Assembly: GCF_002237555.1 (NCBI RefSeq)
Contig: NZ_CP022540.1
Span: 806,001-870,000, forward strand
Length of the DNA stretch: 64,000 nt
Origin: Antarctobacter heliothermus
Lineage (GTDB): Bacteria > Pseudomonadota > Alphaproteobacteria > Rhodobacterales > Rhodobacteraceae
Reading direction: 5' to 3'
The notes under the pieces are model-generated. The model worked only from the letters and a program-made list of their open reading frames with translations. It ran no database searches and had not been told where the DNA came from. The first letter of the stretch is position 1; the number at the start of each line of letters is the position of its first letter. Of this stretch, positions 10,949 through 18,555 are shown in pieces. The position numbers were made by a program, and so were the translations under genes.

Positions 10949-11959
10949 TTGGGCGCATGGCAGGCATACCGTCTGAGGTTGCAGCGGAAACGCTGGCTTA
11001 TCCGCGCCTTTCGCAAACGGCGTGAATTGCGCCCGGTCGCCAATCGCACCGACCAAATCCGCCCCTCTGGCATCCTGCTGTTTTCGACCCAGCGCAATGA
11101 GGGCATCCGCCTGCCTTATTTCCTGCGATACTACCGTGAAATGGGTGTCAGCCACTTCTTCTTTGTCGACAATGACAGCACCGACGGGTCGCTCAACTAC
11201 CTTGCTGAACAACCGGATGTCTCTGTCTGGACCACGCAAGCCAGCTATAAACGCGCGCGGTTTGGCGTCGACTGGCTCAACTGGTTGCAAAGGCAATACG
11301 CGCATGGCCACTGGGCGCTGACCGTCGACCCGGATGAGTTCTTTCTTTATCCATTCTGCGACACCCGCCCCCTTAGCGCACTGACCGACTGGCTGGATGC
11401 CTCTTCGATCAAATCGTTCTCGGCGATGCTGCTGGACATGTACCCCAAGGGGCGGATTGATCAGCAACCCTACCGGGCCGGACAGGATCCGCTGGAGATC
11501 GCCAGTTGGTTCGATGCGGGCAACTATTCGATCCAAAAGAACCCGCAATTCGGCAACCTGTGGATTCAGGGCGGCCCGCGTGCGCGCATGTTCTTTGCCG
11601 ACAAGCCGAAACTGGCCCCGGCCCTGAACAAGATCCCGCTGGTGAAATGGGACCGCCGCTATGCCTATGTGTCCTCCACCCACAACCTGCTGCCGCGCGG
11701 GCTGAATCAGGTCTATGACGAATGGGGCGGCGAAAAGGCCAGCGGCCTGCTGCTGCACACCAAATTCCTGTCGACCTTTTCCGAAAAAGCCGCAGAGGAA
11801 TTGGACCGTGGCCAGCACTACGGCGCCAGCCGCGAATACATCGCCTATGCCGAAGGAGTGCAAGACAATCCGGACCTGTGGTGCAAATGGTCAGAGAAAT
11901 ACATCAACTGGCGCCAGCTTGAGATTCTCGGCCTCATGTCAAAGGGCAACTGGGCATGA
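10949..11959 (+). CDS. Glycosyltransferase family 2-like protein (Glyco_tranf_2_4 type)
   Basis: Protein of 336 residues starting at a TTG with a purine-rich stretch (AGAGGCAAGG) upstream. The core resembles bacterial proteins of the Glyco_tranf_2_4/GT92 type: ILLFSTQRNEGIRLPYFLRY, then the metal-binding DNDSTDGS (FFVDNDSTDG, about 71-80) and a DPDEFF motif near 130 (ALTVDPDEFFLYP). No membrane segment or signal peptide is seen. It overlaps the following GT14 gene by four bases (ATGA), so it belongs to the same transcript. The acceptor and donor are unknown. Confidence 0.8.
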   Translation: MGAWQAYRLRLQRKRWLIRAFRKRRELRPVANRTDQIRPSGILLFSTQRNEGIRLPYFLRYYREMGVSHFFFVDNDSTDGSLNYLAEQPDVSVWTTQASYKRARFGVDWLNWLQRQYAHGHWALTVDPDEFFLYPFCDTRPLSALTDWLDASSIKSFSAMLLDMYPKGRIDQQPYRAGQDPLEIASWFDAGNYSIQKNPQFGNLWIQGGPRARMFFADKPKLAPALNKIPLVKWDRRYAYVSSTHNLLPRGLNQVYDEWGGEKASGLLLHTKFLSTFSEKAAEELDRGQHYGASREYIAYAEGVQDNPDLWCKWSEKYINWRQLEILGLMSKGNWA

Positions 11960-13656
11960 GCGTGGGTGTCATCCTGTTGGTCCACACCGCCTTTGACCGC
12001 GCCGAACAGGTCGCCCGGCACTGGTCGCAGGGCGGCTGTCCGGTGGTGATCCACGTCGACGCCAAGGTGCCCAAGGACCGTTTCCGGGCTTTCCAACAGG
12101 CGCTGGCCGATCTGCCCGCCGTGTTGTTTTCCAAACGCCATCGCTGTGAATGGGGCACTTGGGGACTGGTCGCCGCCAGTCAAGACGCGTCAGAGCTGAT
12201 GCTGGACCGCTTTGCCGATGTGCGGCACGTCTACCTGTCGTCCGGCTCCTGTCTGCCGCTGCGTCCGGTGGATGAACTGCGCGCCTACCTTGCCGACCGC
12301 CCGCGCACCGATTTCATCGAAAGCGCGACAACCGCAGATGTTCCATGGACCGTCGGCGGGCTGGACCATGAACGCTTTACCCTGCAATTCCCGTTCTCAT
12401 GGCGCAAACACCGCTATCTGTTCGACAAATTCGTGGACCTGCAACGCGCCACTGGCTACACGCGCCGCATCCCCGAGGGGTTGACGCCCCACATGGGCAG
12501 CCAATGGTGGTGCCTGACGCGCAAAACCCTGTCTGCCATCCTGAATGACCCCGAACGGCCGCGCCATGACCGCTATTTCCGCCGCGTCTGGATACCTGAC
12601 GAAAGCTATTTCCAGACCCTTGCGCGGCTCTTTTCCACCCAGATAGAAAGCCGGTCGCTGACGCTGTCGAAATTCGACTTTCAGGGCAAACCGCACATCT
12701 TTTATGATGATCACCTGCAACTGTTGCGGCGTTCCGACTGTTTCGTCGCGCGCAAGATCTGGCCGCGCGCCAATCGCCTGTATGAGGCGTTCCTGACCAA
12801 CCCGAACACCGCCCAGCAACGGCAAGAGCCAAATCCGGGCAAGATCGACCGCATTTTTGCCAAGGCAGTGGATCGCCGGACCCGTGGCCGCCCCGGCCTG
12901 TATATGCAAAGCCGGTTCCCGCGCATGGGCTGGGAAAACGGCGTCACAGCCGGCAAATACTCGGTGTTCCAAGGCTTCTCCGAGCTGTTTCTAGGGTTTG
13001 AGGGCTGGGTGGCCAAGTCCACCGGCGCGCAGGTGCATGGCCACCTCTATGCCCCCGACCGGGCCGAATTCGCAGGTGGCGAAACGGTTGTCGCCGGCGC
13101 TTTGTCCGACAATGCGCTGGCACGGGACGGCAACCCCAAGGCGTTTCTGACCAACCTGTTGTGGAACACGCGCGGTGAGCGGCAGTGTTTCCAATACGGG
13201 CCATCGGACAATCCCGACGTGCTTCGCCATATGGCACTGGACCCGAACGCGCAGATCAGCGTGATTTCGGGCGCGTGGGCGGTGCCGCTGTATCAGTCCA
13301 AATCCGACTTTGCCGAAATCCGGGCAGAGGCCGCGCGCCTGCAACGGATAGAGGCCAAGATGCTGGATGAGTTGCGCAAACCCGACGTCAAGGCACGCAT
13401 CCGAACATGGACCATGGCCGATTTCATCGAGGCCCCAATGGAACCCTTGCAGACCCTGATTGACGAGATCGGGCAAAAGAACGCCCGCCGTCTGGCAGAG
13501 GCACCGCGCCTTGTGGATCTATCCGGTTTCGGCCAGTTCCTGCAAAACCTCAAGAACCAGGGGATGCACCCCTATCTGATGGGCGATTTCCCGGTGGACC
13601 CGATCCCCCGCAACCGCCCCGGCACCTCCCGAAAACCCTATCTCGTCAGGAAATGA
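11956..13656 (+). CDS. Beta-1,6-N-acetylglucosaminyltransferase-like protein (GT14) with extra C-terminal domain
   Basis: Protein of 566 residues. The first 280 are a GT14 'Branch' domain: MSVGVILLVHTAFDR at the N-terminus, YLSSGSCLPLRPVDEL, MGSQWWCLTRKTL and IPDESYFQTLAR. The C-terminal 280 residues form a separate domain (HGHLYAPDRAEFAGGE, then WNTRGERQCFQYGPSDNPD) that I recall only from rhodobacterial GT14 proteins described as DUF5927/DUF5928. It overlaps its upstream neighbour by ATGA and sits six bases before the sulfotransferase gene. A paralogue of the catalytic half is at 36241-37815, also next to a sulfotransferase gene, which suggests the two activities modify the same glycan. Confidence 0.83.
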   Translation: MSVGVILLVHTAFDRAEQVARHWSQGGCPVVIHVDAKVPKDRFRAFQQALADLPAVLFSKRHRCEWGTWGLVAASQDASELMLDRFADVRHVYLSSGSCLPLRPVDELRAYLADRPRTDFIESATTADVPWTVGGLDHERFTLQFPFSWRKHRYLFDKFVDLQRATGYTRRIPEGLTPHMGSQWWCLTRKTLSAILNDPERPRHDRYFRRVWIPDESYFQTLARLFSTQIESRSLTLSKFDFQGKPHIFYDDHLQLLRRSDCFVARKIWPRANRLYEAFLTNPNTAQQRQEPNPGKIDRIFAKAVDRRTRGRPGLYMQSRFPRMGWENGVTAGKYSVFQGFSELFLGFEGWVAKSTGAQVHGHLYAPDRAEFAGGETVVAGALSDNALARDGNPKAFLTNLLWNTRGERQCFQYGPSDNPDVLRHMALDPNAQISVISGAWAVPLYQSKSDFAEIRAEAARLQRIEAKMLDELRKPDVKARIRTWTMADFIEAPMEPLQTLIDEIGQKNARRLAEAPRLVDLSGFGQFLQNLKNQGMHPYLMGDFPVDPIPRNRPGTSRKPYLVRK

Positions 13657-13662
13657 TCCCCC

Positions 13663-15093
13663 ATGTCCCAGCGTTTCGACTGTTTCGTGATCTTCGCCGA
13701 GATGCGGACAGGCTCGAACTTTCTAGAGGCGAACCTGAACGCCTTTGACGGGCTGACCTGCCACGGTGAGGCGTTCAATCCACATTTCATCGGCTACCCG
13801 AATGCCGAGCATATCCTTGACGTGACGCTGGAAGAGCGGGACCGCACGCCCGCCACCCTGCTGGATCGTATCCGCACCGCCACGCCAGAGGGGCTGGGCG
13901 GGTTTCGCTACTTTCACGACCACGATCCGCGCGTTCTGGAGCCGCTGCTGACGGACCCGCGCACCGCCAAGATCGTGCTGACCCGGAACCCGGTCGACAG
14001 CTATGTCAGCTGGAAGATCGCGCAGGCCACCGGCCAGTGGAAACTGACCAACGTCAAGCGCCGCAAGGACGCGCAGGCGCATTTCGATGCCGAAGAGTTC
14101 GAGACGCATCTCGCCGAATTGCAGGCGTTTCAGGTGACATTGCTGCGCGCGTTGCAGACCACCGGGCAGACCGCTTTTTATGTCGCCTACGAGGATCTGC
14201 AGGACGTCGAGGTCATGAACGGGCTGGCGCAATGGCTGGGCATTGAGGCGCGACTGGACAGCTTGAACACCGCCCTGAAGCGGCAAAATCCGCAACCCGC
14301 GGCGAAAAAGGTCGACAACTACGTCGAGATGTCGGCCTCATTGGCGCGGCTGGATCGGTTCAACCTGTCCCGCACGCCGAATTTCGAACCGCGTCGCGGC
14401 CCCGTGGTGCCCACCTATATCGCCGCACGCGATACCCCGCTGTTGTATATGCCGATCCGGTCTGGCCCGGAACGCGCAGTTCGGCAATGGCTGGCGGCGC
14501 TGGACGGTGTGCGACTGGGCAAGCTGGCCGACAAGTTCACCCAAGGGTCGCTGCGCGGCTGGAAGCGCGACCGCCCCGGGCACCGCAGCTTTACCGTGAT
14601 CCGCCATCCACTGGCGCGCGCGCATGATGCCTTTTGCTCCAAAATCCTGACCACCGAAAAGGGCAGCTTTCCCGGCATCCGCAAGGTTCTGCGCCGTGCG
14701 CATGGCTTTCCCATCCCCGAGGGGGAACCGGGGGCCGACTACGATGTGAACGCGCACCGCGAGGCATTCACCGCCTGGCTTTCGTGGGTCAGGGCCAACC
14801 TCAACGGCCAGACCGCGTTGCGCGTCGATGGACATTGGGCCACGCAGGCCCAGTGCCTTGAGGGGATGGCAGAGTTCACCTTGCCCGACATGATCGTCCG
14901 CGAGGATGAGATGGAGGCCTATCTGCCCGCGCTTGCCCTGCAGGTTGGTCATGAAAACCCGCCCGATCCGGTGGCCGTTGCCAACAGCGCCCCCTATTCG
15001 CTGGCAGAGATCTACGACAACCAGATTGAGACGCTGGCCCGTGATGCCTATCAGCGTGACTATGTCATGTTCGGTTTCGATGATTGGGCCTGA
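13663..15093 (+). CDS. Sulfotransferase-like protein with two sulfotransferase-type halves
   Basis: Protein of 476 residues. The N-terminal half (about 1-250) resembles Stf0/NodH-type sulfotransferases: the 5'-phosphosulfate loop region EMRTGSNFLEANL at about 11-23, and the 3'-phosphate motif VLTRNPVDSYVSWKIA near 105-120. The C-terminal half looks like a second, more divergent sulfotransferase: LLYMPIRSGPERAVRQWL as a possible PSB loop, and FTVIRHPLARAHDAFCSKI, the classical RHP..R..S 3'-PB motif. Each half has the length of a small sulfotransferase. The product would transfer sulfate from PAPS to a glycan made by the upstream enzymes (inference). It is the last gene of the run. Confidence 0.75.
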   Translation: MSQRFDCFVIFAEMRTGSNFLEANLNAFDGLTCHGEAFNPHFIGYPNAEHILDVTLEERDRTPATLLDRIRTATPEGLGGFRYFHDHDPRVLEPLLTDPRTAKIVLTRNPVDSYVSWKIAQATGQWKLTNVKRRKDAQAHFDAEEFETHLAELQAFQVTLLRALQTTGQTAFYVAYEDLQDVEVMNGLAQWLGIEARLDSLNTALKRQNPQPAAKKVDNYVEMSASLARLDRFNLSRTPNFEPRRGPVVPTYIAARDTPLLYMPIRSGPERAVRQWLAALDGVRLGKLADKFTQGSLRGWKRDRPGHRSFTVIRHPLARAHDAFCSKILTTEKGSFPGIRKVLRRAHGFPIPEGEPGADYDVNAHREAFTAWLSWVRANLNGQTALRVDGHWATQAQCLEGMAEFTLPDMIVREDEMEAYLPALALQVGHENPPDPVAVANSAPYSLAEIYDNQIETLARDAYQRDYVMFGFDDWA

Positions 15094-15111
15094 GACGGGT
15101 TGAGCACAAAA

Positions 15112-15139
15112 GCGGGGCACCTATCCAAGTGCGCCCCGC
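15112..15139. terminator. Bidirectional terminator between the sulfotransferase gene and prfH
   Basis: GCGGGGCAC (15112-15120) pairs with GTGCGCCCCGC (15129-15139) with a two-base bulge. On the minus strand the stem is followed by TTTTG; on the plus strand by CCTTTGG. It lies between convergent genes and could stop transcription from both. Confidence 0.6.
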
Positions 15140-15199
15140 CTGCCTTTGGCCCCGTCCTCTCGGGTGTTTAAGCAGCGACGAGCCCCGAAGGCGCCCCTG

Positions 15200-15817
15200 T
15201 TACCGCTGCCCCCTTTCGACAAAACCCGGACCGTCAAACACCCGCACCGGATCACCGCGCTGGACCTGATGATGCAGCCAATGCGCCTGTCCGTCCCGTG
15301 TGGCCTTCGCCTCTGCCGCGTCGGCATCGGCCAAGGCCTGCAGGCGGGCAAGTGCCAGACGTCGGTTCTGATGCTGTGAGCGTTCGGCGCGGACGACAAC
15401 GGCATACTCTCCCCAACGCGCGCGGATCGCGCTGGAGGTTTTGTTCTGGTGCTGCCCGCCCGGCCCTCCGGCGCGGATAGCCACCATCTCGACCGCGCGC
15501 GGGTCGATTGCGGCACCGCGCGCGGCATCAGGCAGGCGAAAGACCTGCACAAACCAAGTTTTGCGTTTGTGACGCGGGCGCAGCGCGCTGGGGCAACGCC
15601 ACAACAACGACCCGGTCCAGCGCGCGGCCAAATCGTCGGCGCGCGCCCCGGACAGCACGGCCACCGCAGATACCGGCCCATTACGACCGCCACGGCAAAC
15701 CAGATCCAGCGTGACGCCCATTTCCGCGGCCTCTTCTTTCATGCGCGTCAGCACATGGCCCGTGGCTTGCTGGCATTCGCCCGGTCCATTGCCGCTGGAG
15801 ATCAACAGACAGGTCAT
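15200..15817 (-). CDS. prfH: Peptide chain release factor H
   Basis: Homologue of class I release factors, 205 residues, lacking the N-terminal and codon-recognition domains of RF1/RF2. It has the peptidyl-tRNA hydrolysis loop GGPGGQHQNKTSSA, with GGQ at 120-122. PrfH is known to release nascent peptides from ribosomes whose 16S rRNA has been cut in the decoding centre, so that its partner RtcB can reseal the rRNA. The gene overlaps the rtcB stop by four bases (ATGA), so the two proteins are made together. A start inside the rtcB end and a complete C-terminus indicate an intact gene. Confidence 0.92.
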   Translation of the reverse strand: MTCLLISSGNGPGECQQATGHVLTRMKEEAAEMGVTLDLVCRGGRNGPVSAVAVLSGARADDLAARWTGSLLWRCPSALRPRHKRKTWFVQVFRLPDAARGAAIDPRAVEMVAIRAGGPGGQHQNKTSSAIRARWGEYAVVVRAERSQHQNRRLALARLQALADADAAEAKATRDGQAHWLHHQVQRGDPVRVFDGPGFVERGQR

Positions 15818-16941
15818 CGGCGGCCCTCCCTGCTGGTCTTGAAGGTGATCAGCGGTGCAAACGCGGCCACCTCTTCTGCGAGGCCAAAGGTTTCAAGGTC
15901 GCGCAACACCGCGCCTGTGTCCTTGTAGGCGCTGCCCGCCTCTTCGATCAGCAGATCACGGTCAGTACAGATCACCCGCCCGCCAAAGCGTGTCTGGCGC
16001 ATCGCCTCCAGTTCCGACTTTACCCGGGGAATCCGCCCGTGCATCGCCGCACGGTCATAGCGCCGCCCGGCCCCGTGTGAGACAGACCCCAATGCCTCTG
16101 GCGGGCCGTCCGGCACCGCCATGAGATAGCTGAGGCTGTCCCGCGATCCGGCCAGCGGGGCCAGCCCCCTGTCCGGCGCGGCCGCGCCTTTGCGGTGCAG
16201 CCAGCCATCAGCCCGCCGTTCAAGGTGGTTGTGCGGCGCATCACAGATCAGCCGCGCATCACAGCGCAGCGCCTCTGCCGCGCCTTCGGCGATCAACGCG
16301 CGGTTTGTCCGCGCCCAGACCTGCGCCGCATCGTGCAAGGCAACGTAGGTCTCTGCCGCGTCGCTGCCGGGCGCAAACCCGTCATTCCAGGTTTCCGCAA
16401 TGCCACTGAATACCGCCGCCCCCTGCCCGCGCGATCCGCTGTGGACCAGCAGGCATAGGTCACCTGCCTGCAGCCCCAACCGGGATGCCACTGTCGGATC
16501 GGCCAGCGCATCGACCACCTGAACCTCGCAAAAGTGGTTGCCGCCGCCCAGCGTGCCCAGTCCATAGGGGCCGAACCGCGCCGCATCGGTCCCGGCAATC
16601 GCCGCGGCACCGGTTGCGGGGTCTGCGCCCGTCTCCAGCGCCTGCAACCGGCGCGCGGCCTTGTCCAGCTTTAGCTTGCGGCGCGGCAGGTCCAGCCGGA
16701 ACAGCGCCATGCCACAGCCGATGTCCGGCCCGATCAGTTGTGGATAGATCCGGTCCGCCAGAAACGCGCCACCTACGGGGCCAAAGCGGCCCGGGTGCAG
16801 GTCCGGAAACGCGGCCACCGCCCGCATCCCGGCCCAATCCGCGACATCATGAAGTTGCTCGACCGCCCGGCCTTCGATCCAGGCACTGTCGGAATAGAAT
16901 TCACAGACACGCGCAGGTGTCCGAATGGGAGAATTGCCCAT
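15814..16941 (-). CDS. rtcB: RNA-splicing ligase RtcB (PrfH-associated RtcB2 type)
   Basis: GTP- and Mn-dependent ligase that joins RNA 2',3'-cyclic phosphate (or 3'-phosphate) ends to 5'-OH ends. It has 375 residues, shorter than archaeal RtcB but normal for the PrfH-linked subfamily. Metal and active-site motifs are FPDLHPGRFGPVG (45-57), GPDIGCGM (71-78, metal Cys76), LGGGNHFCEVQ (about 130), LVHSGSRGQG (about 165) and SVSHGAGRRYDR. Co-occurrence with prfH marks it as the repair enzyme for ribosomes cleaved by decoding-centre nucleases such as colicin E3-type toxins. No rtcA, rtcR or archease lies nearby. The upstream leader is described separately. Confidence 0.93.
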   Translation of the reverse strand: MGNSPIRTPARVCEFYSDSAWIEGRAVEQLHDVADWAGMRAVAAFPDLHPGRFGPVGGAFLADRIYPQLIGPDIGCGMALFRLDLPRRKLKLDKAARRLQALETGADPATGAAAIAGTDAARFGPYGLGTLGGGNHFCEVQVVDALADPTVASRLGLQAGDLCLLVHSGSRGQGAAVFSGIAETWNDGFAPGSDAAETYVALHDAAQVWARTNRALIAEGAAEALRCDARLICDAPHNHLERRADGWLHRKGAAAPDRGLAPLAGSRDSLSYLMAVPDGPPEALGSVSHGAGRRYDRAAMHGRIPRVKSELEAMRQTRFGGRVICTDRDLLIEEAGSAYKDTGAVLRDLETFGLAEEVAAFAPLITFKTSREGRR

Positions 16942-16944
16942 AGG

Positions 16945-17034
16945 TCCGTCTTTCTCAAAACAGAGGTACGGCCAGACTTGGCCGCAAGACGGATCGTCAG
17001 ATGGGCTGGAAACCTGCCCCGCAGGGCAAAACGG
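16945..17034 (-). promoter_or_regulatory. Structured leader of rtcB-prfH (nested hairpins covering the start region)
   Basis: In RNA sense, TGCCC-TGCG-GGGCA (17028 to 17015) is followed by a nested structure. TCCGTCTT (16993-16986) can pair with AAGACGGA (16952-16945), enclosing a perfect CGGCCA/TGGCCG hairpin (16984-16979 with 16974-16969). The distal arm AAGACGGA ends three bases before the rtcB ATG and contains the only Shine-Dalgarno-like bases (ACGGA), so the outer stem would hide the ribosome site. The pairings are seen in sequence; a regulatory role is inference. Confidence 0.5.
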
Positions 17035-17085
17035 TCAGCGGCCCCGACGATCCAAGGAAATGGCGTCAATGTGCATAGCGGTCAT
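17035..17085 (-). CDS. Putative 16-residue leader peptide upstream of rtcB
   Basis: A short frame, MTAMHIDAISLDRRGR then TGA, starts at the ATG at 17083-17085. It has a near-perfect ribosome site (AGGAGG at 17093-17098, seven bases upstream), far better than that of rtcB itself. It lies 94 bases before the rtcB start, between a candidate promoter and the hairpins at 16945-17028. It matches no peptide I know. A leader ORF whose translation controls the downstream hairpins would suit an operon that senses defective ribosomes, but this is inference. Confidence 0.45.
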   Translation of the reverse strand: MTAMHIDAISLDRRGR

Positions 17086-17126
17086 GTGCGGCCCTCCTTT
17101 TATATCGGGTGTGACGGTTCGACGGG

Positions 17127-17155
17127 CGTATACCCCGCTGCCGCCTTTGCGCCAA
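17127..17155 (-). promoter_or_regulatory. Candidate sigma-70 promoter of the rtcB-prfH operon
   Basis: On the minus strand TTGGCG (17150-17155), a 17-base spacer and TATACG (17127-17132) resemble a housekeeping promoter. The predicted transcript start near 17120 would place the whole leader ORF in the RNA. No sigma-54 (GG-N10-GC) element of the kind that drives E. coli rtcBA was found in the interval. Confidence 0.45.
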
Positions 17156-17197
17156 CGGGGGAATTCCGGACCATAGGGGCGCTGTGGCCCCTTTGCC

Positions 17198-17662
17198 TCA
17201 GGCGGCCTTTTCGGCCTCGGCTGCGGTCAGGATGGTATAGAGCGTCGCAGGCACCGGATTGGCCCGCAATTTGGCGCACAGCGCCGGGTTACGCAGGCTG
17301 CGCGACACCAGCGCCAACGCCTTGAGGTGCTCGACCCCGGCCTCTTCGGGGGCGAAGAGGCCAAAGATGATATCCACCGGCTGGCGATCGACAGAGTCAA
17401 AGTCGATCGGTTTCTCCAGCAGGATAAAGGCCCCCACCACGGAGTCGACTCCTTGAATCCGCGCATGCGGCAGGGCGACACCGTGGCCGACACCTGTCGG
17501 CCCCAGTGCCTCACGCTCCATCAGCGCCTCTAGGATATTCGGTGACCTCAGGCCATACGCGCTTTCGGCCAAGTCAGAGACATCATGCATCAGGCGCTTC
17601 TTGCTGGAGGTCGAAGTGATAACTTTCACAGCCGTCGGCTTGATGAGATCGACAAACTTCAT
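17198..17662 (-). CDS. ptsN: Nitrogen-regulatory phosphotransferase protein EIIA(Ntr)
   Basis: Fructose-type EIIA domain, 154 residues, that receives phosphate from the NPr/EI-Ntr system and controls potassium, nitrogen and stress responses by protein contacts. The phosphorylated histidine is H66 in GVALPHARI. The C-terminal part (DIIFGLFAPEEAGVEHLKALALVSRSLR) is typical. It is downstream of hpf on the same strand with a 62-base gap, matching the conserved hpf-ptsN order of proteobacteria, though rpoN, often next to hpf, is absent here. Confidence 0.94.
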   Translation of the reverse strand: MKFVDLIKPTAVKVITSTSSKKRLMHDVSDLAESAYGLRSPNILEALMEREALGPTGVGHGVALPHARIQGVDSVVGAFILLEKPIDFDSVDRQPVDIIFGLFAPEEAGVEHLKALALVSRSLRNPALCAKLRANPVPATLYTILTAAEAEKAA

Positions 17663-17724
17663 GGGTCTTGCCTGTGTCTGAGGCGCAGTTGTCGCGCGGA
17701 TCGGGCTCCGGTGGCGGTTGGACC

Positions 17725-18288
17725 TTATGGATCAATCCATCCGATGTTGCCATCGTCCCGCCGATACACGACGTTCACGCCGTCCTTTTTCTCGTTTCGA
17801 AACACAAGGACCGGCGCTCCCGCCAATTCCATCTGCATCACGGCCTCCCCAACCGACAACGACGGAATGCGCGTTTGCATCTCCGCCACGATTATCGGCT
17901 GTAGCGTCTCAGGTTCGTCATCGCCCGAATCCGCTTCGTTGGCGAGGATATACGAGGCTGCCCCAATATGTTCAACCGGGTCGGGGCGGTCCTTGTGATG
18001 ATCCTTCAGCCGGCGTTTGTAACGGCGCAGCTGCTTGTCCATCTTTTCGGCGCAGGACTCAAACGCCGCATAAATCTCGGTCGCACTTCCCTTTGCGGCC
18101 GCGTTCAGCCCGCTCGACAGGTGAACGTTCGCTTCGCAGTGGTATTCATGAGCCGCCTTCGAAAAAACCACCGTCGCGTCGGTCGGGCGCTGACCGTACT
18201 TGTCCAGCACGCTGCCCAGTTCGGTTGTGACGTGCTCCTGAAGGGCGTCGCCAATGTCGATGTGTTTTCCCGTGATCTGATAGCGCAT
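17725..18288 (-). CDS. hpf: Ribosome hibernation promoting factor, long form
   Basis: Binds the 30S subunit and promotes inactive 100S ribosome dimers in stationary or stress conditions. It has 187 residues, the long form: an N-terminal HPF/RaiA fold (MRYQITGKHIDIGDALQEHV, to about 105), a variable acidic linker, and a C-terminal dimerisation domain (PSLSVGEAVMQMELAGAPVLVFRN). It precedes ptsN. The 267-base gap to lptB contains a candidate promoter with a perfect TTGACA box, so hpf may be expressed separately from the lpt genes. Confidence 0.94.
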   Translation of the reverse strand: MRYQITGKHIDIGDALQEHVTTELGSVLDKYGQRPTDATVVFSKAAHEYHCEANVHLSSGLNAAAKGSATEIYAAFESCAEKMDKQLRRYKRRLKDHHKDRPDPVEHIGAASYILANEADSGDDEPETLQPIIVAEMQTRIPSLSVGEAVMQMELAGAPVLVFRNEKKDGVNVVYRRDDGNIGWIDP

Positions 18289-18456
18289 TATTTGTCCTTT
18301 TCTTATGCACCCGAACGCCGATTCGGGGAGCGGCCCCGCAGCGACGTCACAGGTTCAGGGAAGGCGCGATGTCGCGGAATGCGTGCAGCAAGCCTCGGAA
18401 ACGAGGAACCAGCAAAGTCGCCATGCCGCGATACAAAGCACCATAGGTTTATTTGA

Positions 18457-18480
18457 CTTGGAAACCCCCGGTGCTGTCAA
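18457..18480 (-). promoter_or_regulatory. Candidate promoter of hpf
   Basis: On the minus strand TTGACA (18475-18480) is followed after 18 bases by TCAAAT, a 4 of 6 match to a -10 box. It lies about 170 bases before the hpf start, in the only sizeable gap of this gene run. Confidence 0.35.
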
Positions 18481-18555
18481 TGGAAACCGCTCCGCGAAGC
18501 GGCAACATCTGGCGACAAACTGTTCCCGGATGCCTTTGTCTACGGATGCATGGAC

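Noticed and set aside
16942..17197. Sigma-54 promoter in front of rtcB, as in E. coli rtcBA
   Set aside because: No GG-N10-GC pair in the right context was found; a sigma-70-like arrangement fits better.
16738..17325. 195-codon plus-strand frame over the rtcB start and leader
   Set aside because: It overlaps the rtcB N-terminus and ptsN end in the antisense direction and has no recognisable product.
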